Shown: positions 34,885 to 47,240, numbered from the stretch's first letter. The stretch: DNA of 64,000 nucleotides from Reticulitermes speratus (GCA_021186555.1 JAJKFL010000007.1:5155249-5219248); one strand, 5' to 3'. The notes: a model not told the origin generated them from the sequence alone. Translations and numbers: made by a program.

Positions 34885-35106
34885 CCAAACATTATTAGGG
34901 TGATCAAATCAAAGATGAGATTGGTTGGATATGCAGTAGGCGTGGAGGGCATGAAATTACGTACACAAGTCAGACGAAAGCCTGAAAGAAATATAACACA
35001 TCGGACACCTGGGAATAAAATGGGATATAATAATACTGGGCCACAAATAACGCGTAAGGGCGTGGAACGCCTTAAACTGGTTCAGGATAGGGGCCGGTGG
35101 CTGGAT
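34885..35106 (+). mobile_element. LINE reverse-transcriptase C-terminal tail (decayed)
   Basis: The frame reads IRVIKSKMRLVGYAVGVEGM, then RRKPERNITHRTPGNKMG and, near the end, LVQDRGRWLDLW. This follows the pattern of insect LINE tails ([47 protein letters not shown]). A base is missing near 35110 relative to the frame that continues through the minisatellite. Nothing upstream of the tail is recognisable, so the copy is 5'-truncated. Confidence 0.6.
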
Positions 35107-35652
35107 TTGTGGACATGATACTGTATCTTGTGGACATGGTACTGTATCTTGTGGACATGGTACTATATCTTGTGGACATGGTACTGTATCTTGTGGACAT
35201 GGTACTGTATCTTGTGGACATGGTACTGTATCTTGTGGACATGGTACTGTATCTTGTGGACATGGTACTGTATCTTGTGGACATGGTACTGTACCTTGTG
35301 GACATGGTACTGTATCTTGTGGACATGGTACTGTACCTTGTGGACATGGTACTGTACCTTGTGGACATGGTACTGTACCTTGTGGACATGGTACTGTACC
35401 TTGTGGACATGGTACTGTATCTTGTGGACATGGTACTGTATCTTGTGGACATGGTACTGTATCTTGTGGACATGGTACTATATCTTGTGGACATGGTACT
35501 GTATCTTGTGGACATGGTACTGTATCTTGTGGACATGGTACTGTATCTTGTGGACATGGTACTGTATCTTGTGGACATGGTACTGTATCTTGTGGACATG
35601 GTACTATATCTTGTGGACATGATACTGTATCTTGTGGACATGGTACTGTATC
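35107..35652. repeat. 21-bp minisatellite, about 26 units, grown inside the LINE tail
   Basis: The unit is TTGTGGACATGGTACTGTAT plus C (seven codons, VDMVLYL in the plus frame). Most units carry GTATCT; a central block around 35290-35405 carries GTACCT, showing local duplication or conversion. Several frames on both strands stay open for up to 235 codons purely because the unit is a multiple of three without stops. Confidence 0.95.
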
Positions 35653-35735
35653 TTCGCGTTCCATTAGAGGCGACGGATTTCAGCTGTCAAATTCTCAAGG
35701 ACTGGTCCGTGCATTCCCGTTTAAAGACATTTTAG
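35653..35735 (+). mobile_element. LINE tail continuing after the minisatellite
   Basis: Immediately after the last repeat unit the VDMVLYL frame continues as RVPLEATDFSCQ, corresponding to the LRVP ending of these LINE proteins, and stops at 35735. Confidence 0.55.
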
Positions 35736-36047
35736 GGCGCCTACAAAGCAAGATTTGTGGCCCCTGTATATAAGAGGTGACTGGCCATAAATACAGAAAA
35801 TCACAAATTAGACGGGACCAAATCTGCACACTACACAACGTGTGCTGCTATACCGTAATTATCTATGCACAGTACAGCAATTTGTTAAGCGACTCACCTT
35901 ATACTTTTGTTTCTCTTCCTTTCTGTGCTGCAAAGGTTGCCAACAATTAAGTAACCAAGAAAAGATCAATTTCTCTCTCAACTGCAATCTGTGTCAGTCC
36001 ATTCAGCCGTCCTTACGTCATTTTAGGGGACTAAACTGTTTTAAAGT

Positions 36048-36440
36048 CGATCCCAGTGGCCGTGCGGTCTAAGGCGTGGGTCTGCGGCCGCTCGCTTACT
36101 GGGATTGTGGGTTCGAATACCACCGGGGGCATGGATGTTTGTGTTGTGTTGTGTTGTAAGGACGGTAGCATGGAACGTAAAGTGACATGAAGGACGAAAG
36201 GATTTAAACAGTACAAAAATGGATCAAAGGGAAAAAACCCCGGACAGACAAAAAAAAAATCCCACTGGGGGCATGGATGTCTGTCTCTTGTGAGTGTTGT
36301 GTGTTGTCCGGTAGAGTCTCTGCGTCAGGCTGATCACTCGTCCAGAGGAGTCCTACCGAATGTGGTGTGTCTGAGTGTGATCGTGAAGCGTCGATAAATG
36401 AGGCGGCCTAGGCCCCCAAGGGGCTGTTGAGCCATTGAAA
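36048..36440 (+). repeat. SINE family C, compound copy with internal duplication
   Basis: A head (GATCCCAGTGGCCGTGCGG, GGGTTCGAATACC, GGGGGCATGGATGT) breaks off after GTGTTGTGTTGT at about 36150. About 100 unrelated bases ending in an A run follow. A second partial copy then starts at CCCACTGGGGGCATGG (36252) and continues to GGGGCTGTTGAGCC. The order suggests either an insertion with template switching or two successive insertions. Confidence 0.8.
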
Positions 36441-36477
36441 AAAAAAACTGTTTTAAATCTTTTTTTTTCAATGACGG

Positions 36478-37685
36478 CCCAGTCATCTGCGGGCCTCCAA
36501 AACGGAGCCCCCCCCCCCCCAGAGTTGCGCTGATTTCGATAGCCTTAAACCGGCCGTGGGTACACGCAGTTAACACCTAAGCGACTCGGGCAGGTGTGTA
36601 AGTCCATAAGGCTGCACTGGACAACATAACTTGCCCAGAATACAGAGCTCTGAAACACTGGCGCTGATGCGTAATGCACAACTTTCCCATCATACTATAC
36701 ACAGGCCCACAGGAAGGGGGAATATTGACCAAGAAGCTTAATGACTCTATGTATGATCATGCATAAATGCTGGCGGTATTAAACATGTACAGCATTCACC
36801 CCTCCACTAGGGTAGAACGATATTAGACAGGGAAGGAAAAAAGGCAGCAGTACTACTAGTACAATACATCGCGTTAGTTTAACTTTGTACTTATAGAAAA
36901 TTGGGAAGCCGCGCATATAATCTGCAGTACATTTGCACAGCAGCTCTGTGTGACGTAGCACAGCATTGTGTGTATCCATACGGAGCCCACAGTGGACCTA
37001 CCCGGATTATGAAATGTTATATATAATCTGTTTATATTCCGTGTTTAGTCTCTTCCAGCTTTTCTTCTTCTTGTAATATGAGCCTTCAAATACCACATCT
37101 CTCTGCAATATTAAACAGCTCTGCTACAAACCAACCGAAACTTCGCAATTTCTAAGACTACAACTTCTTAATTAATTCAGCACTAGATATGAAGTATCTT
37201 TTTAAATTTAACACGTCAACGGATGGTTATTACACATAGTGTTACACTCAATGAAGTCAGATTGAACCTTTGCAAAGCGAATCAATTACGGTTTACAGTA
37301 ACCATTCAGGTAACAAACGAGCCAGCACCTAAGTTCTTGAACAAAACACTTTCGACAGATTTTACACTCAAACAGGACCCATCAAATAAGCACACCTGTT
37401 CGTTTTATTACGGGTTGCTGGCAGGTAAAACGACCACACACTAACTCTGCATACTATTTACTGCCTTTAAATATTGCCATATCTCTATATCATTAAAAAA
37501 ATGCCAACGTATTCCTGTATGAAATGTTTACAACATTGATAAAGTACGGCAACAGGCCTGTATATCGCGTACCAAGACAATGGCCGTGACGGACACCGGC
37601 AGTGTTATACATCTCACGGGAACTACACTGCAACGGCCACAGCCGCCGCCATTACTGCTGCTACTACTTACTACTAATACTACTA
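36478..37685. other. No feature recognised
   Basis: A C run at 36511-36521 and short open frames only. The 73-codon frame at 37223-37444 has no recognisable domain. Confidence 0.3.
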
Positions 37686-37686
37686 C

Positions 37687-37943
37687 TTTTTTACAATGGC
37701 GCAACAGCGCCTATTGGCCCAGCCTCCTCTTTATCGAGGCTTCACGATCACACTCAGACACACTACAATCTGTAGGACTCCTCTGGACGAGTGACCAGCC
37801 CGTCGCAGAGACCTCTACCTGACAACACACAACACTCGCAAGAGACAGACATCCATGCCCCCGGTGGGATTCGAACCCACGATCCTAGTAAGCGAGCGGC
37901 CGCAGACCCACGCCTTAAGCCGCACGGCCACTGGGATCGGCTC
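37687..37943 (-). repeat. SINE, family C
   Basis: Minus strand from CCGATCCCAGTGGCCGTGCGG and B box GTGGGTTCGAATCCCACC to GCTGTTGCGCCATTG. It is flanked on the left by CTACTACTTACTACT-type simple sequence. Confidence 0.87.
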
Positions 37944-38304
37944 CTCCTCCTACTACTACCAATAATAATAACAATAATACTGAAACTGCAAGACAAAAAT
38001 AGTAATTCGAAGAACTTTCCAACACTGCTTACTTCAAGTAAATCAGTCTGCACGGTGCGTGTACAGCAGGCAACATACATCAGTCAGTGTACTACAAAAC
38101 ACAAGTACATCAGTACAAGTACAAGTACATCCACTTGTATAATACCTCCGGTATGTGACCTGAGTCACACCCGGATTGCCATGGTTACAGTTTCTGACAG
38201 TCTAACAAACCCAGATTTCCATACTTACGATACAGCTTGGTTTGTGACGTCAAAACCCAGACTTCGACGGTAAAGATACATTAGGATAGACGTCTTTTTA
38301 AAGG

Positions 38305-38895
38305 ATGCAAGAACGGACGGTTCAGCGGGCGAATGTTAAGTCACCGCGCCATATGACGGAGCCAGTTCTAGTTTATAATATAAAAACCTTTCACACTGAA
38401 CGTATAGTTATGTCTACGGCCTACCTTCTAAAACTCAAATTGTTATTAGTTACGTCACGCAGAAAGATAAACGACTTGCACGCGGCCTGTCATGTTTCTG
38501 TTTCACACTTTACAACAAATGTTACCTCAATCCCAGCTCCACATTTTTTGAAACCCCATTATTATACCAAATGTCAGGATCCAATGCAAAGCCGCTCCCA
38601 CTTTAGAAGTTTGCAAGACCGCCATGTTGGTATTATTCACGGCAATAAAGTAAAAGGCATATACGTAGTTTTGCACTGGTGTGAAACTTTGTACCTAAAA
38701 AGACAGGGTGGGGGGAAAAACAGATCGAGAAAGTATGAGAACAGGATGGCTGTCTCACTCGATACGTCATTAAATAATGAAGAGCATACCCAGACAGTGT
38801 GGAATAACAGCGCGCCGTATTTAAAAACGTTTCGTTCGCACTGCAATTCCGCCTCACGCCCGCCAATATTCATTCATTTTTTCCACGTCGCGTGA
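38305..38895 (+). other. 196-codon open frame of unknown status
   Basis: This is the longest open frame in the window that is not built from tandem repeats. It begins MQERTVQRANVKSPRHM and contains KRQGGGKNRSRKYENRM and a Cys/His scatter, but no domain I recognise, no signal peptide and no transmembrane segment. The minus strand is also open over part of it. Frames of this size can occur by chance in 64 kb, and no splice or promoter context supports it. Confidence 0.15.
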
Positions 38896-39200
38896 AGTGA
38901 CAGACAGTGCACTGCTGGTCGTATCGCCGTCACCACCCTGGGACCTTCGCTAAAATGAAACTCCGTTAACGGCCTGAGCCGCACGCTACGATCGCAGTCG
39001 ACAATCGACGGAGGCTCCGTGTCGGTGACCTTCCCCTTTCTGTGATCCCGCGAGCAGGGCGATCGCTTCCGTTCGCTCCCGCAGATCGCGACAAACCGAA
39101 TTCCGCGTTCTGACTTCGTCGGCATTGTATCCGACAACGGGGCAGCAGGCTCCGACAGGTGGGTCATGTGCGCAACGGCGTTATTTTGGCTGGCGCACTT
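38880..39200. promoter_or_regulatory. CpG-dense interval, possible promoter-like island
   Basis: About 30 CpG dinucleotides crowd into roughly 300 bp (CGCCGTCACC, CGATCGCAGTCGAC, CGATCGCTTCCG, CAGATCGCGAC). This is well above the surrounding DNA. No TATA box, no recognisable transcript start and no adjacent exon was identified. Confidence 0.25.
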
Positions 39201-39579
39201 GACATTCTATTTTAGTCTTTAATACGCACCAACCGTCACTAGTAAGGGGGCCAGTTGCTGCGGTACTTTGCGAGGAATAATAACGGCTTGTTTGTTTGTT
39301 TGTTTTGGTACAGGTGTCAAACGGGGTTATGTAAATTGAGTTGTGCAAAGTATGTAATGACTAGTTATCAATGTTGTTGGTTGCACACACTTGCGTATTT
39401 TTTCCATACACAAAGATACATACTAACATACAAACACACACAAACTTGTTTTCGTGACAGTACTCATGCCCCCGTCCGAGAAACAGCCCAGTAACCAACG
39501 ATCACAAAATAAAACCCTCACTAGGGAGCCCTTTCCTTGCAAAAACAGGGGCCAGAGTTAGATTCTGAATCAAGAGGTC

Positions 39580-39775
39580 AGTCGCCGGTCTCTCACCGCA
39601 GAGACCCGGGCTCGACTCCAGACGGGCTCATGTTGCATTTGTGACTGACAAAGTGGCACTGGGACAAGTTTCTCTCCAAGTACTTTCCCACCAATGCTCC
39701 ACACTCATTAATTCATCCATCAAAGACTCTGAATAATCTTAGTAATTGAGCGTCGTTAAACAGCACACTCAAAGA
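39580..39775 (+). repeat. SINE, family B (partial)
   Basis: CGCCGGTCTCTCACCGCAG, GAGACCCGGGCTCGACTCC, then TTGTGACTGACAAAGTGGC and CAATGCTCCACACTCATTAA. The 3' end (CTCAAAGAAGC-like) resembles the copy at 7079. Confidence 0.65.
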
Positions 39776-40201
39776 AGCGGGGTTCAAGTATACGAATGAA
39801 ACATAAGGCGAGGAGGCACTGCATCTGGGAAGTTATCAGAATAATCAGTGAAGTCGGAACATGTGACAGAGATACGGGAACAGTATCTTTATGGGAAAAA
39901 CTGTTTGGAGAAGTTACATGGTATCCTGGGGAACACAATTACGCCAAAGACATTAAAACCAACACACTGTTACAGTGACGTGAAGGTCGCCAATGACACA
40001 GAACAACGAGAATTAATTAAGGCCACTTGAATGTATTTAAGGTGTCTTCAGGCGACACGGGGAAACACACAAAGTAAAACATTACGTGAAGAAACAGACT
40101 GGTTTTATCCGAGACGAAGAACCTGTAAAATAGAGAGCCGAGATGGTATGGTCATACAGAATGAATTACGATGGAATGATTACTGAAAAAAGAACTGTTG
40201 C

Positions 40202-40503
40202 ACTAGTCACCAGGTGGGTCGGGATAGCGTAGTCGGTATAGCGACTCGCTACGAGCTGGACGGTCCGGGGATCGAATCCCGGTGGGGGCGAGATTTTCCG
40301 CACCCGTCCAGACCGACCCTGGGGCCTACCTAGTCTCCTGTACAATGGATACCGGGTCATTCCCGGGGGTAAAGCGGCCGGGGCGTGGCGTTGACCACCC
40401 ACCCTCATCTAGCGCCGAGGTTAAAGAAAGAGTAGAGCTATACTTCTACCCCACCTCTGGCCCTTCATGGCCTGTTCCAGGATGAACTTTTACTAGTCAC
40501 CAG
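40202..40503 (+). repeat. Full-length SINE, family A, with 12-bp target duplication
   Basis: The head GGGATAGCGTAGTCGG and B box GGATCGAATCCCGG are intact, and the body ends CAGGATGAACTTTT. The repeat ACTAGTCACCAG bounds it at 40202-40213 and 40492-40503. Confidence 0.9.
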
Positions 40504-42640
40504 ACGTAAAAAGAACAACAACACCCTCACACACGTATACAGACTGGTACTGTGCTCATTACAGAACACGAAGCTTTGCAAGATGCAGAAGGGGAGAACA
40601 GGTTAATGTGGGAACTGCAGAGCGCTAACCCATGAAGAAATACAGCTAGGCACAAAACGGCGGTAAGATCAGACTCACTCGAGACCTTACGGCTTGCGCA
40701 TTTTAATCTAGGCGTACAGAAATTTTCATAAACCTGAAGGCGAGACCATGTGCTTACTCCCTTCCGTATCTTGCCGCGTGACAACTCGCACCCAGGATGC
40801 TGTTAACAGGTCGGGTTATCGCGATGGCGATATTCGAACTGCCGGGGCCACGAACGTCGAATTGTGGAATAAAATGCGAAAGTGTAATTTGAAAAAGGCG
40901 TGGTAAGAGGTCACAGGATCCATACTAAGGCCATATTACAGCACTTGCCCGCACCGACTAAAGAAACCCAAATACATCTGGAATAACACGTCTCTGGGCT
41001 CAGATTCGAACATGGAATCCCCGAATAGGAGGCGCGGGAGTTCCAGTCACGACGTTGGTCGGTAAAACAGATAGCTGTAATTGACATAACGAAAGTGAAA
41101 CAGAGACACTGTTATGGAGGGAGGTATTCATGAACAGAACTGCATATGGCACGCACCCTCAGTCAGTTATTACACTTCGGTGACATGGTTCTCTGAATCC
41201 TCGCAGAACAAACTAGAACACAACTGTACTGACAAAATAACTGGAGAGAATAACGTGCAAGTGAAAATAAAGAACAATATTAAACACCTTTCCTGTAATA
41301 CGTGTCGCTACTATCTGTAATCTGGCCCGCAGTCAACCCTACAGTCATGTCCCGGGGGCAAACAAATGCCACCGACATTTTGCAATTTAAATATTATCAA
41401 ACCACAAATATTCTAACTCAAGCAAACACCACACGTCAGTTACACCTTTATACAACACATGAGTGGGAAATTGACTCCAACTGCAAGTGTACACACACAC
41501 TGCAAATGTGTGCTTTGGGATTTTGCATCTGTCATTAATAGCCGCATTCTTTCTACAGGAGTAAATCAATTCTTGACAGAAACAGTGCGCTGTATGGCTG
41601 GTGACGCTAACGAGCTGCACACACTTTACACGCATTACACTTTAACGAGAAACAGTTACACGTTCCTTTACTTCGTCAAACACACTCCACATACGAGGTA
41701 CAACTATCCAATGACGAGACAGCGCGCACAGCTTCTGAATTTGACCGTTCATTACAAAAGTAAATATACATCAATAACAACTGAATCTTTTCCCAGTCGC
41801 GTGCGAAACCACGCTCCGTTACGCCGACGCAGTGTCGAGCAATAAATTTATTTATAAACGGCTTTTAACTTGTCGCGATCTTGCCTGATAAGAAATTGGG
41901 CAATGAGGATTAAATTTCTTGTAAACTTGAAGAGAACTTAGACCGAAATCTTCAATTTTTACGTCACATCTATGGACAAGGAGACAGAGTTACTTAAAAG
42001 TGTTCTCACAAAATGACTTCAGGGGAAGCTTCGAGGCCTGGAAGGCTCATGCGGAGCATTGTGTAGTTTGCGGTAGAAATTACTTTGAAGGGGATAACAA
42101 GTAGATACAATAATTTCAATACTGAAGTACTTCCTTCGAACTATTCTCGTCACATAATAGCCACACCTCGTACGCTACAACTGCATCAAATAAACGCTGC
42201 AGACATTAACTAGAGTTATATGTTCCCATGTACCCATTTTTGTAAATTAAGACGATTAATTTTAGAAAATTGGTAAATTTCTATAGAAGCTTCACGTGTA
42301 GTAAACGTTATTCGTGCACTCATGAAGTGACTAAATCCGGGGAATGGGTGCTACCTTTCAGTTCAAACCATTTTGTCTACAAGCCGCCTACTGAAGTAAG
42401 ATTAAAAATACAAGTTTCTGCACACACGATGTAACTGCTGTGTGCACTCAGTGCCGAGCCCCACCACAAGACGGTACGACACCGACAAGTGTCCAGAACG
42501 AAACAGACGGGTATGTGAGAAACACGACCTGAGTCTGCAGAAGACGCTGACCACGACACCAACATAAGCGTCGAAACGCGTTTGTCCTGAACAAGACAAT
42601 ACTTGTGACAAAGGCAGTTGGCACTCCACAACACGCGTTC
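40504..42640. other. Intergenic stretch without a supported gene
   Basis: A worn GAAACGCGTTTGTCC motif preceded by a GACGCT/AGCGTC hairpin lies at 42535-42592 and resembles the hammerhead-type repeats. The other frames (up to 128 codons at 41459-41845) show no domain. Confidence 0.3.
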
Positions 42641-43136
42641 TCAACCGGTAGCTCGCGGGCAACAAGCTGCCCGCGATGACACCTGAACCGACAAAACTTT
42701 TTTTAACCCTTCCCTCGCAAAGCCGAGATAGAAAGGAGAAACAATTCTGAACTTCTGAGCTGTTTATTCATGCAGACATACATCACGTTACAAACTGTTT
42801 TATAAATGTGCTCAAAATGGCGACGCCCTAGCCTGTGTTGTGAAACGTACTTATATAAATTTTTCCTATTATCATCGGTGCATTTTCCATTGCACACGAT
42901 GCACAGACAAATACACAGGCAAAATTACACATAAAACTTTATGTATACTTATCCATTCTTCACTGTGTTGAATTTAATGTTGCCCGCAACACACGACAAG
43001 TTCAGCAGGCCTGCTCTACACATATAAGCCACACGGCGTGCAAAACGTAAGGGTTACCAACCTCGAAATCAGTAAAGGCTGTGCATAAAATATTAATATT
43101 TCATGTTATGTAACAGTACAGTATACTGTTGTTTCT

Positions 43137-43159
43137 TACACACACACACACACACACAA
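43137..43159. repeat. (CA)n microsatellite
   Basis: About eleven CA units. Confidence 0.92.
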
Positions 43160-43974
43160 ACTCATGAAATCTCCACACTGTTTGTTCGCGTGCCTGTATT
43201 TTGAAACAACAGACGGATTTTCATACAACCTGGCATGTCATGCCACTGCAGGCCACTAAATTCGCAGTTTCTAATGCCCGACAACTACAAGTAGCAACAC
43301 AGCAGACACACGAACTTGTGACCTGTAAACGGCTTGTACGCCGCTGGTCACCACGGGTCCTACGGTCCTCGCGGTGGCTACGGCTGCTAGAAACTAGTAC
43401 GGTAGCTGGCCTTCGAAGGGGACAGTATCAATACAGACACGAACTGTCTATTGTGGGATTACAAATCAACATTGCCTAAACAGGCAAAGTTAGTAGGACT
43501 GCCTGTCTGGTTTACGACAGTAGATCCTACGAATTATACATGGAACTCTTTCATTTCAAATAATTTATTTCAAAACAACCGATCAAATTCGGACAAAAAT
43601 AAGATGCGAACGGAAACCTTTAATACAGACGGCCCCAACATTATCAAAATCAGGCAATGGATTTTCAGGACGAAATATGAGCGCAGAGTGAAAAAAAAAG
43701 TGCCGTATTAAAACACCGACGAAATTTCTAAGTGCCTTATGAGTTTTTTTTATCTACTACCAACGCCAAACACTTTTCGAGCACAAACGGATACAAAAAA
43801 ATCATAAAAACAAAACTTAAAAAATTGAATAAAACCAATAAAAACTCAAAATATAGCAATAGTATAATTGAACCGTTCGCATTTTCCATTTATGATCAGA
43901 TTACATTTCATTTGCAGTGAGATCCGAAAAAAAAAAACACTGCTACCGAGAACGGTCTAACGCTGCACTCTCGA

Positions 43975-44065
43975 CTATTATTTAAGAGACACCCGCTTCG
44001 AATCCCGGTTGAGCTACTGGCTACCCTGCGGTTTCTTAATCTTCCTCAGTCGCCCTATGCGACAC
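43975..44065 (+). repeat. SINE, family F, fragment
   Basis: B box GCTTCGAATCCCGG, then GGTTTCTTAATCTTCCTCAG and CGCCCTATGCG. Confidence 0.5.
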
Positions 44066-44442
44066 GCACACAACATTTCAATCGGAAAACCTAACGAGAA
44101 GAAGAGAAAGTTTGCGACGCGTACGCAGGAGATTTCTTTAACAGGAAAGTATCACCTTCTCAAAACGGAGATCTGCTCCACGTGTTCGTCTCTTCTAATG
44201 TAACGCGTTCAAGAAGTTCTCATTTTTTGAACGCCTTGTCTGCATGTATACTTCTTTTAGAGGTGATTTCTTTTGAAAATGGTACATATACCTAGTGCTC
44301 TACTATGTTGGTAAAAACATGGACCATTTAAATAGCTGGACGAAAGCAGCGTTAATTCGTCATACTCAGCAACCATGTGTCACCTTCGCATTTGAGTAAA
44401 AGTAAGATGGTGTGAAATTTGCAAAGTAAGTTGCATTCCAGC

Positions 44443-44497
44443 TCTCATCTTCATCACAGGGTTGCACAAGAAGCCTTAAGGCTGCGGTGCCCCCACC
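44443..44497 (+). repeat. SINE, family B, 3' end fragment
   Basis: CTTCATCACAGGGTTGCAC, then AGCCTTAAGGCTGCGGTGC matches the last third of family B. Confidence 0.6.
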
Positions 44498-44519
44498 CCC
44501 TAAAAAAAATTCCCTTGTG

Positions 44520-46040
44520 TACACTCTGACACAACTAGAACGTGGTGCGTTTAATACGACAACAGAAACACGTATCAACTAGACGAATATTTCACTATCT
44601 GCTGCGCAGCCGATCACTCAAAACTCTACTGCCTATTATCTCACAATCCACAATAATAGAGATGCCATTTACTTTTGCTTAGCCAACTAGCATGTATCTG
44701 TTTATTTTCATTACCTTATCAATAATTACAAAATCTGACAAGCAGTCCTTTTCTTTAGCTTTCCTGTTACGAAACTTCAAAGCTGAATTATTCGTCTATT
44801 AGAATAATTCCGGTATTTCATTGTTTGATGTTACTGAAACGTATTTCCTAAAGACAAACGTTTGTTTCATTTATTGTTAAACGTTCAGTGAGAATATACC
44901 AACAGCAATACATTCTCTAGAACACTGTAATAATTAATGCATTCTGCTACTTCTCACAAAGCGAAACATGCACACTCACGTCTTTCATACGTAATGACAC
45001 AGTACAAAATCCGTAACAAATTGTTAAAAGTAAATAATTAGTCACGGACCGAAGGATGTACATTGAATCATATCTCCTGCATGATGTACCTGTTAAGGGG
45101 CTCTGAAAGGTACGTCGATACTTGCTGTTAAAATACAAGCTGCTGGTGTAATTGCATGGAAGGCAAGCAACACAAAGAGCATCGGTAAATGGCCTGCATT
45201 TTTCACCATTTTTTTTAGTAACAGACGTGCGTTACAAGCGATCGGGGGGGGGGGGGGGGGGACATGTGCCATCAGACCTCCTCTTGCAGGCAATGACGGT
45301 ACTACGACGGACATCGCTTGTTGATTGTGTAAATAAGGAAGACTCGCTGAACCTGACTGGAGCGGACGAATTCTATGACGAAGAGCCCGCCTATATATGT
45401 ATGTACATATACATATACTAGTACGAGGGGGCCGATCAAAGAGCTGCGGAATATCCATGTGATGTTAAAACATTCAGGGAAGCAAATTGGCCACAACATA
45501 GACATCAGACAGCATGTTAAAACTATAATCAATTCAACAAGGCCCCGGTAATTACATTCATCATGACATGACATGTACTGGGAGAGGTTCTAGTGAGCTG
45601 ACTGGCAGCGAGTGTCCAGCGCAGCAAAGAAATCGGGAGCAACACACATCAACTATACAACATTCCGGCTGGAGAGACGTGACGACACAGTGACGTGTTA
45701 ACTATGTACCAGCGACATGGCACTCAACTGCCAGAAACCCATGTTACATACACATCCATACACACAATTTATAATCACTCGCTTCAGCCTTCGTATAATA
45801 TAATTTATAGCGAAACCTATCCGCATCGCCTTGCAAATTTCAAACAACTTAATGCAAGTAACTGGTTCAGCATCAAATGTCTTTCAACGCTAATGCAGGA
45901 CCTGCCTGCTGAAATTATTTTCAACCAAAAATGACACCCCGAATTTATTAATTGCACACGTCTTTCACACTAAAATATTATTGGTAAACGGGAGTTGCTC
46001 ATAATTACAAATGCGAGGTTAGATTATCATAATAGGAATA
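44520..46040. other. No gene recognised; contains poly(G) run
   Basis: A run of 19 G lies at 45244-45262. Frames here are short, and the longest (121 codons, minus, 45093-45458) spans that run and lacks any domain. Confidence 0.3.
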
Positions 46041-46043
46041 ATC

Positions 46044-46945
46044 GTGACAATGTGCATGCCTTGTTGGCGTCACTTCGACAAACATAGCTGCAGTTCTGCA
46101 GGCCCAGTCGACGTGTTCACACAGTCACTTAACGTGACAATGTGCATGTCTTGTTGGCGTCACTTCGACAAACATAGCTGCAGTTCTGCAGGCCCAGTCG
46201 ACGTGTTCACACAGTCACTTAACGTGACAATGTGCATGTCTTGTTGGCGTCACTTCGACAAACAATAGCTGCAGTTCTGCAGGCCCAGTCGACGTGTTCA
46301 CACAGTCACTTCACGTGACAATGTGCATGGCTTGTTGGCGTCACTTCGACAAACATAGCTGCAGTTCTGCAGGCCCAGTCGACGTGTTCACACAGTCACT
46401 TCACGTGACAATGTGCATGTCTTGTTGGCGTCACTTCGACAAACATAGCTGCAGTTCTGCAGGCCCAGTCGACGTGTTCACACAGTCACTTAACGTGACA
46501 ATGTGCATGTCTTGTTGGCGTCACTTCGACAAACATAGCTGCAGTTCTGCAGGCCCAGTCGACGTGTTCACACAGTCACTTCACGTGACAATGTGCATGT
46601 CTTGTTGGCGTCACTTCGACAAACACAGCTGCAGTTCTGCAGGCCCAGTCGACGTGTTCACACAGTCACTTAACGTGACAATGTGCATGTCTTGTTGGCG
46701 TCACTTCGACAAACATAGCTGCAGTTCTGCAGGCCCAGTCGACGTGTTCACACAGTCACTTAACGTGACAATGTGCATGTCTTGTTGGCGTCACTTCGAC
46801 AAACATAGCTGCAGTTCTGCAGGCCCAGTCGACGTGTTCACACAGTCACTTCACGTGACAATGTGCATGTCTTGTTGGCGTCACTTCGACAAACACAGCT
46901 GCAGTTCTGCAGGCCCAGTCGACGTGTTCACACAGTCACTTCACG
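46044..46945. repeat. 90-bp minisatellite, 10 units
   Basis: The unit starts GTGACAATGTGCATGTCTTG and ends GTGTTCACACAGTCACTTMA. Copies are over 97% identical. Differences are a few shared point variants (TTAAC/TTCAC, CATAGC/CACAGC) and one extra A near 46265 that shifts the frame. Ninety bases equal 30 codons, so the array encodes an open 30-residue repeat (CMSCWRHFDKHSCSSAG then PVDVFTQSL). No signal sequence, start context or splice site supports translation. Confidence 0.95.
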
Positions 46946-47039
46946 CCTTTACGAGAAACAGTGAAATGGGTTAAAGCCATGCCAAGATAATGACTGACAC
47001 CGAGATACCAGAACCAGAAGGTTAAACACATCAGTTACG

Positions 47040-47240
47040 TGAGTCCACTATCAGGCATGATCTTCTGGTAGCTCCTTCCATCCACACGACATCCTCGCAT
47101 CTCCTTCCTGGTCTCCTACGTGGACGTTTTCCCAAAGATTTACTCACCTAATTTCTGCATGCACTCCTTACCTTGACCATCCTAGCCACACGCCCGGCCA
47201 AAGGGCATTTTGGTACCCTAAGAACCCCAGCCTCTGACTG
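47040..47240 (-). mobile_element. LINE reverse-transcriptase tail fragment
   Basis: The minus strand includes a GKRPRR-RPGKRW-like stretch (from GGGAAAACGTCCACGTAGG) and a WMEGATR-like continuation, the polybasic tail of a second LINE family. Strongly decayed. Confidence 0.4.

Noticed and set aside
34957-35735. Open frames of up to 235 codons across the 21-bp array, on both strands
   Set aside because: The unit has 21 bases and no stop in several frames, so openness is automatic. The sequence is explained by minisatellite expansion in a LINE tail.
42535-42592. Hairpin plus GAAACGCG resembling a hammerhead
   Set aside because: The CTGANGA core and stem I pairing are not met.
42641-43066. hAT MITE-like tract (CTCAACCGGTAGCTCGCGGG and GTTGCCCGCAACAC)
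   Set aside because: The ends do not form convincing inverted repeats and no target duplication was found.
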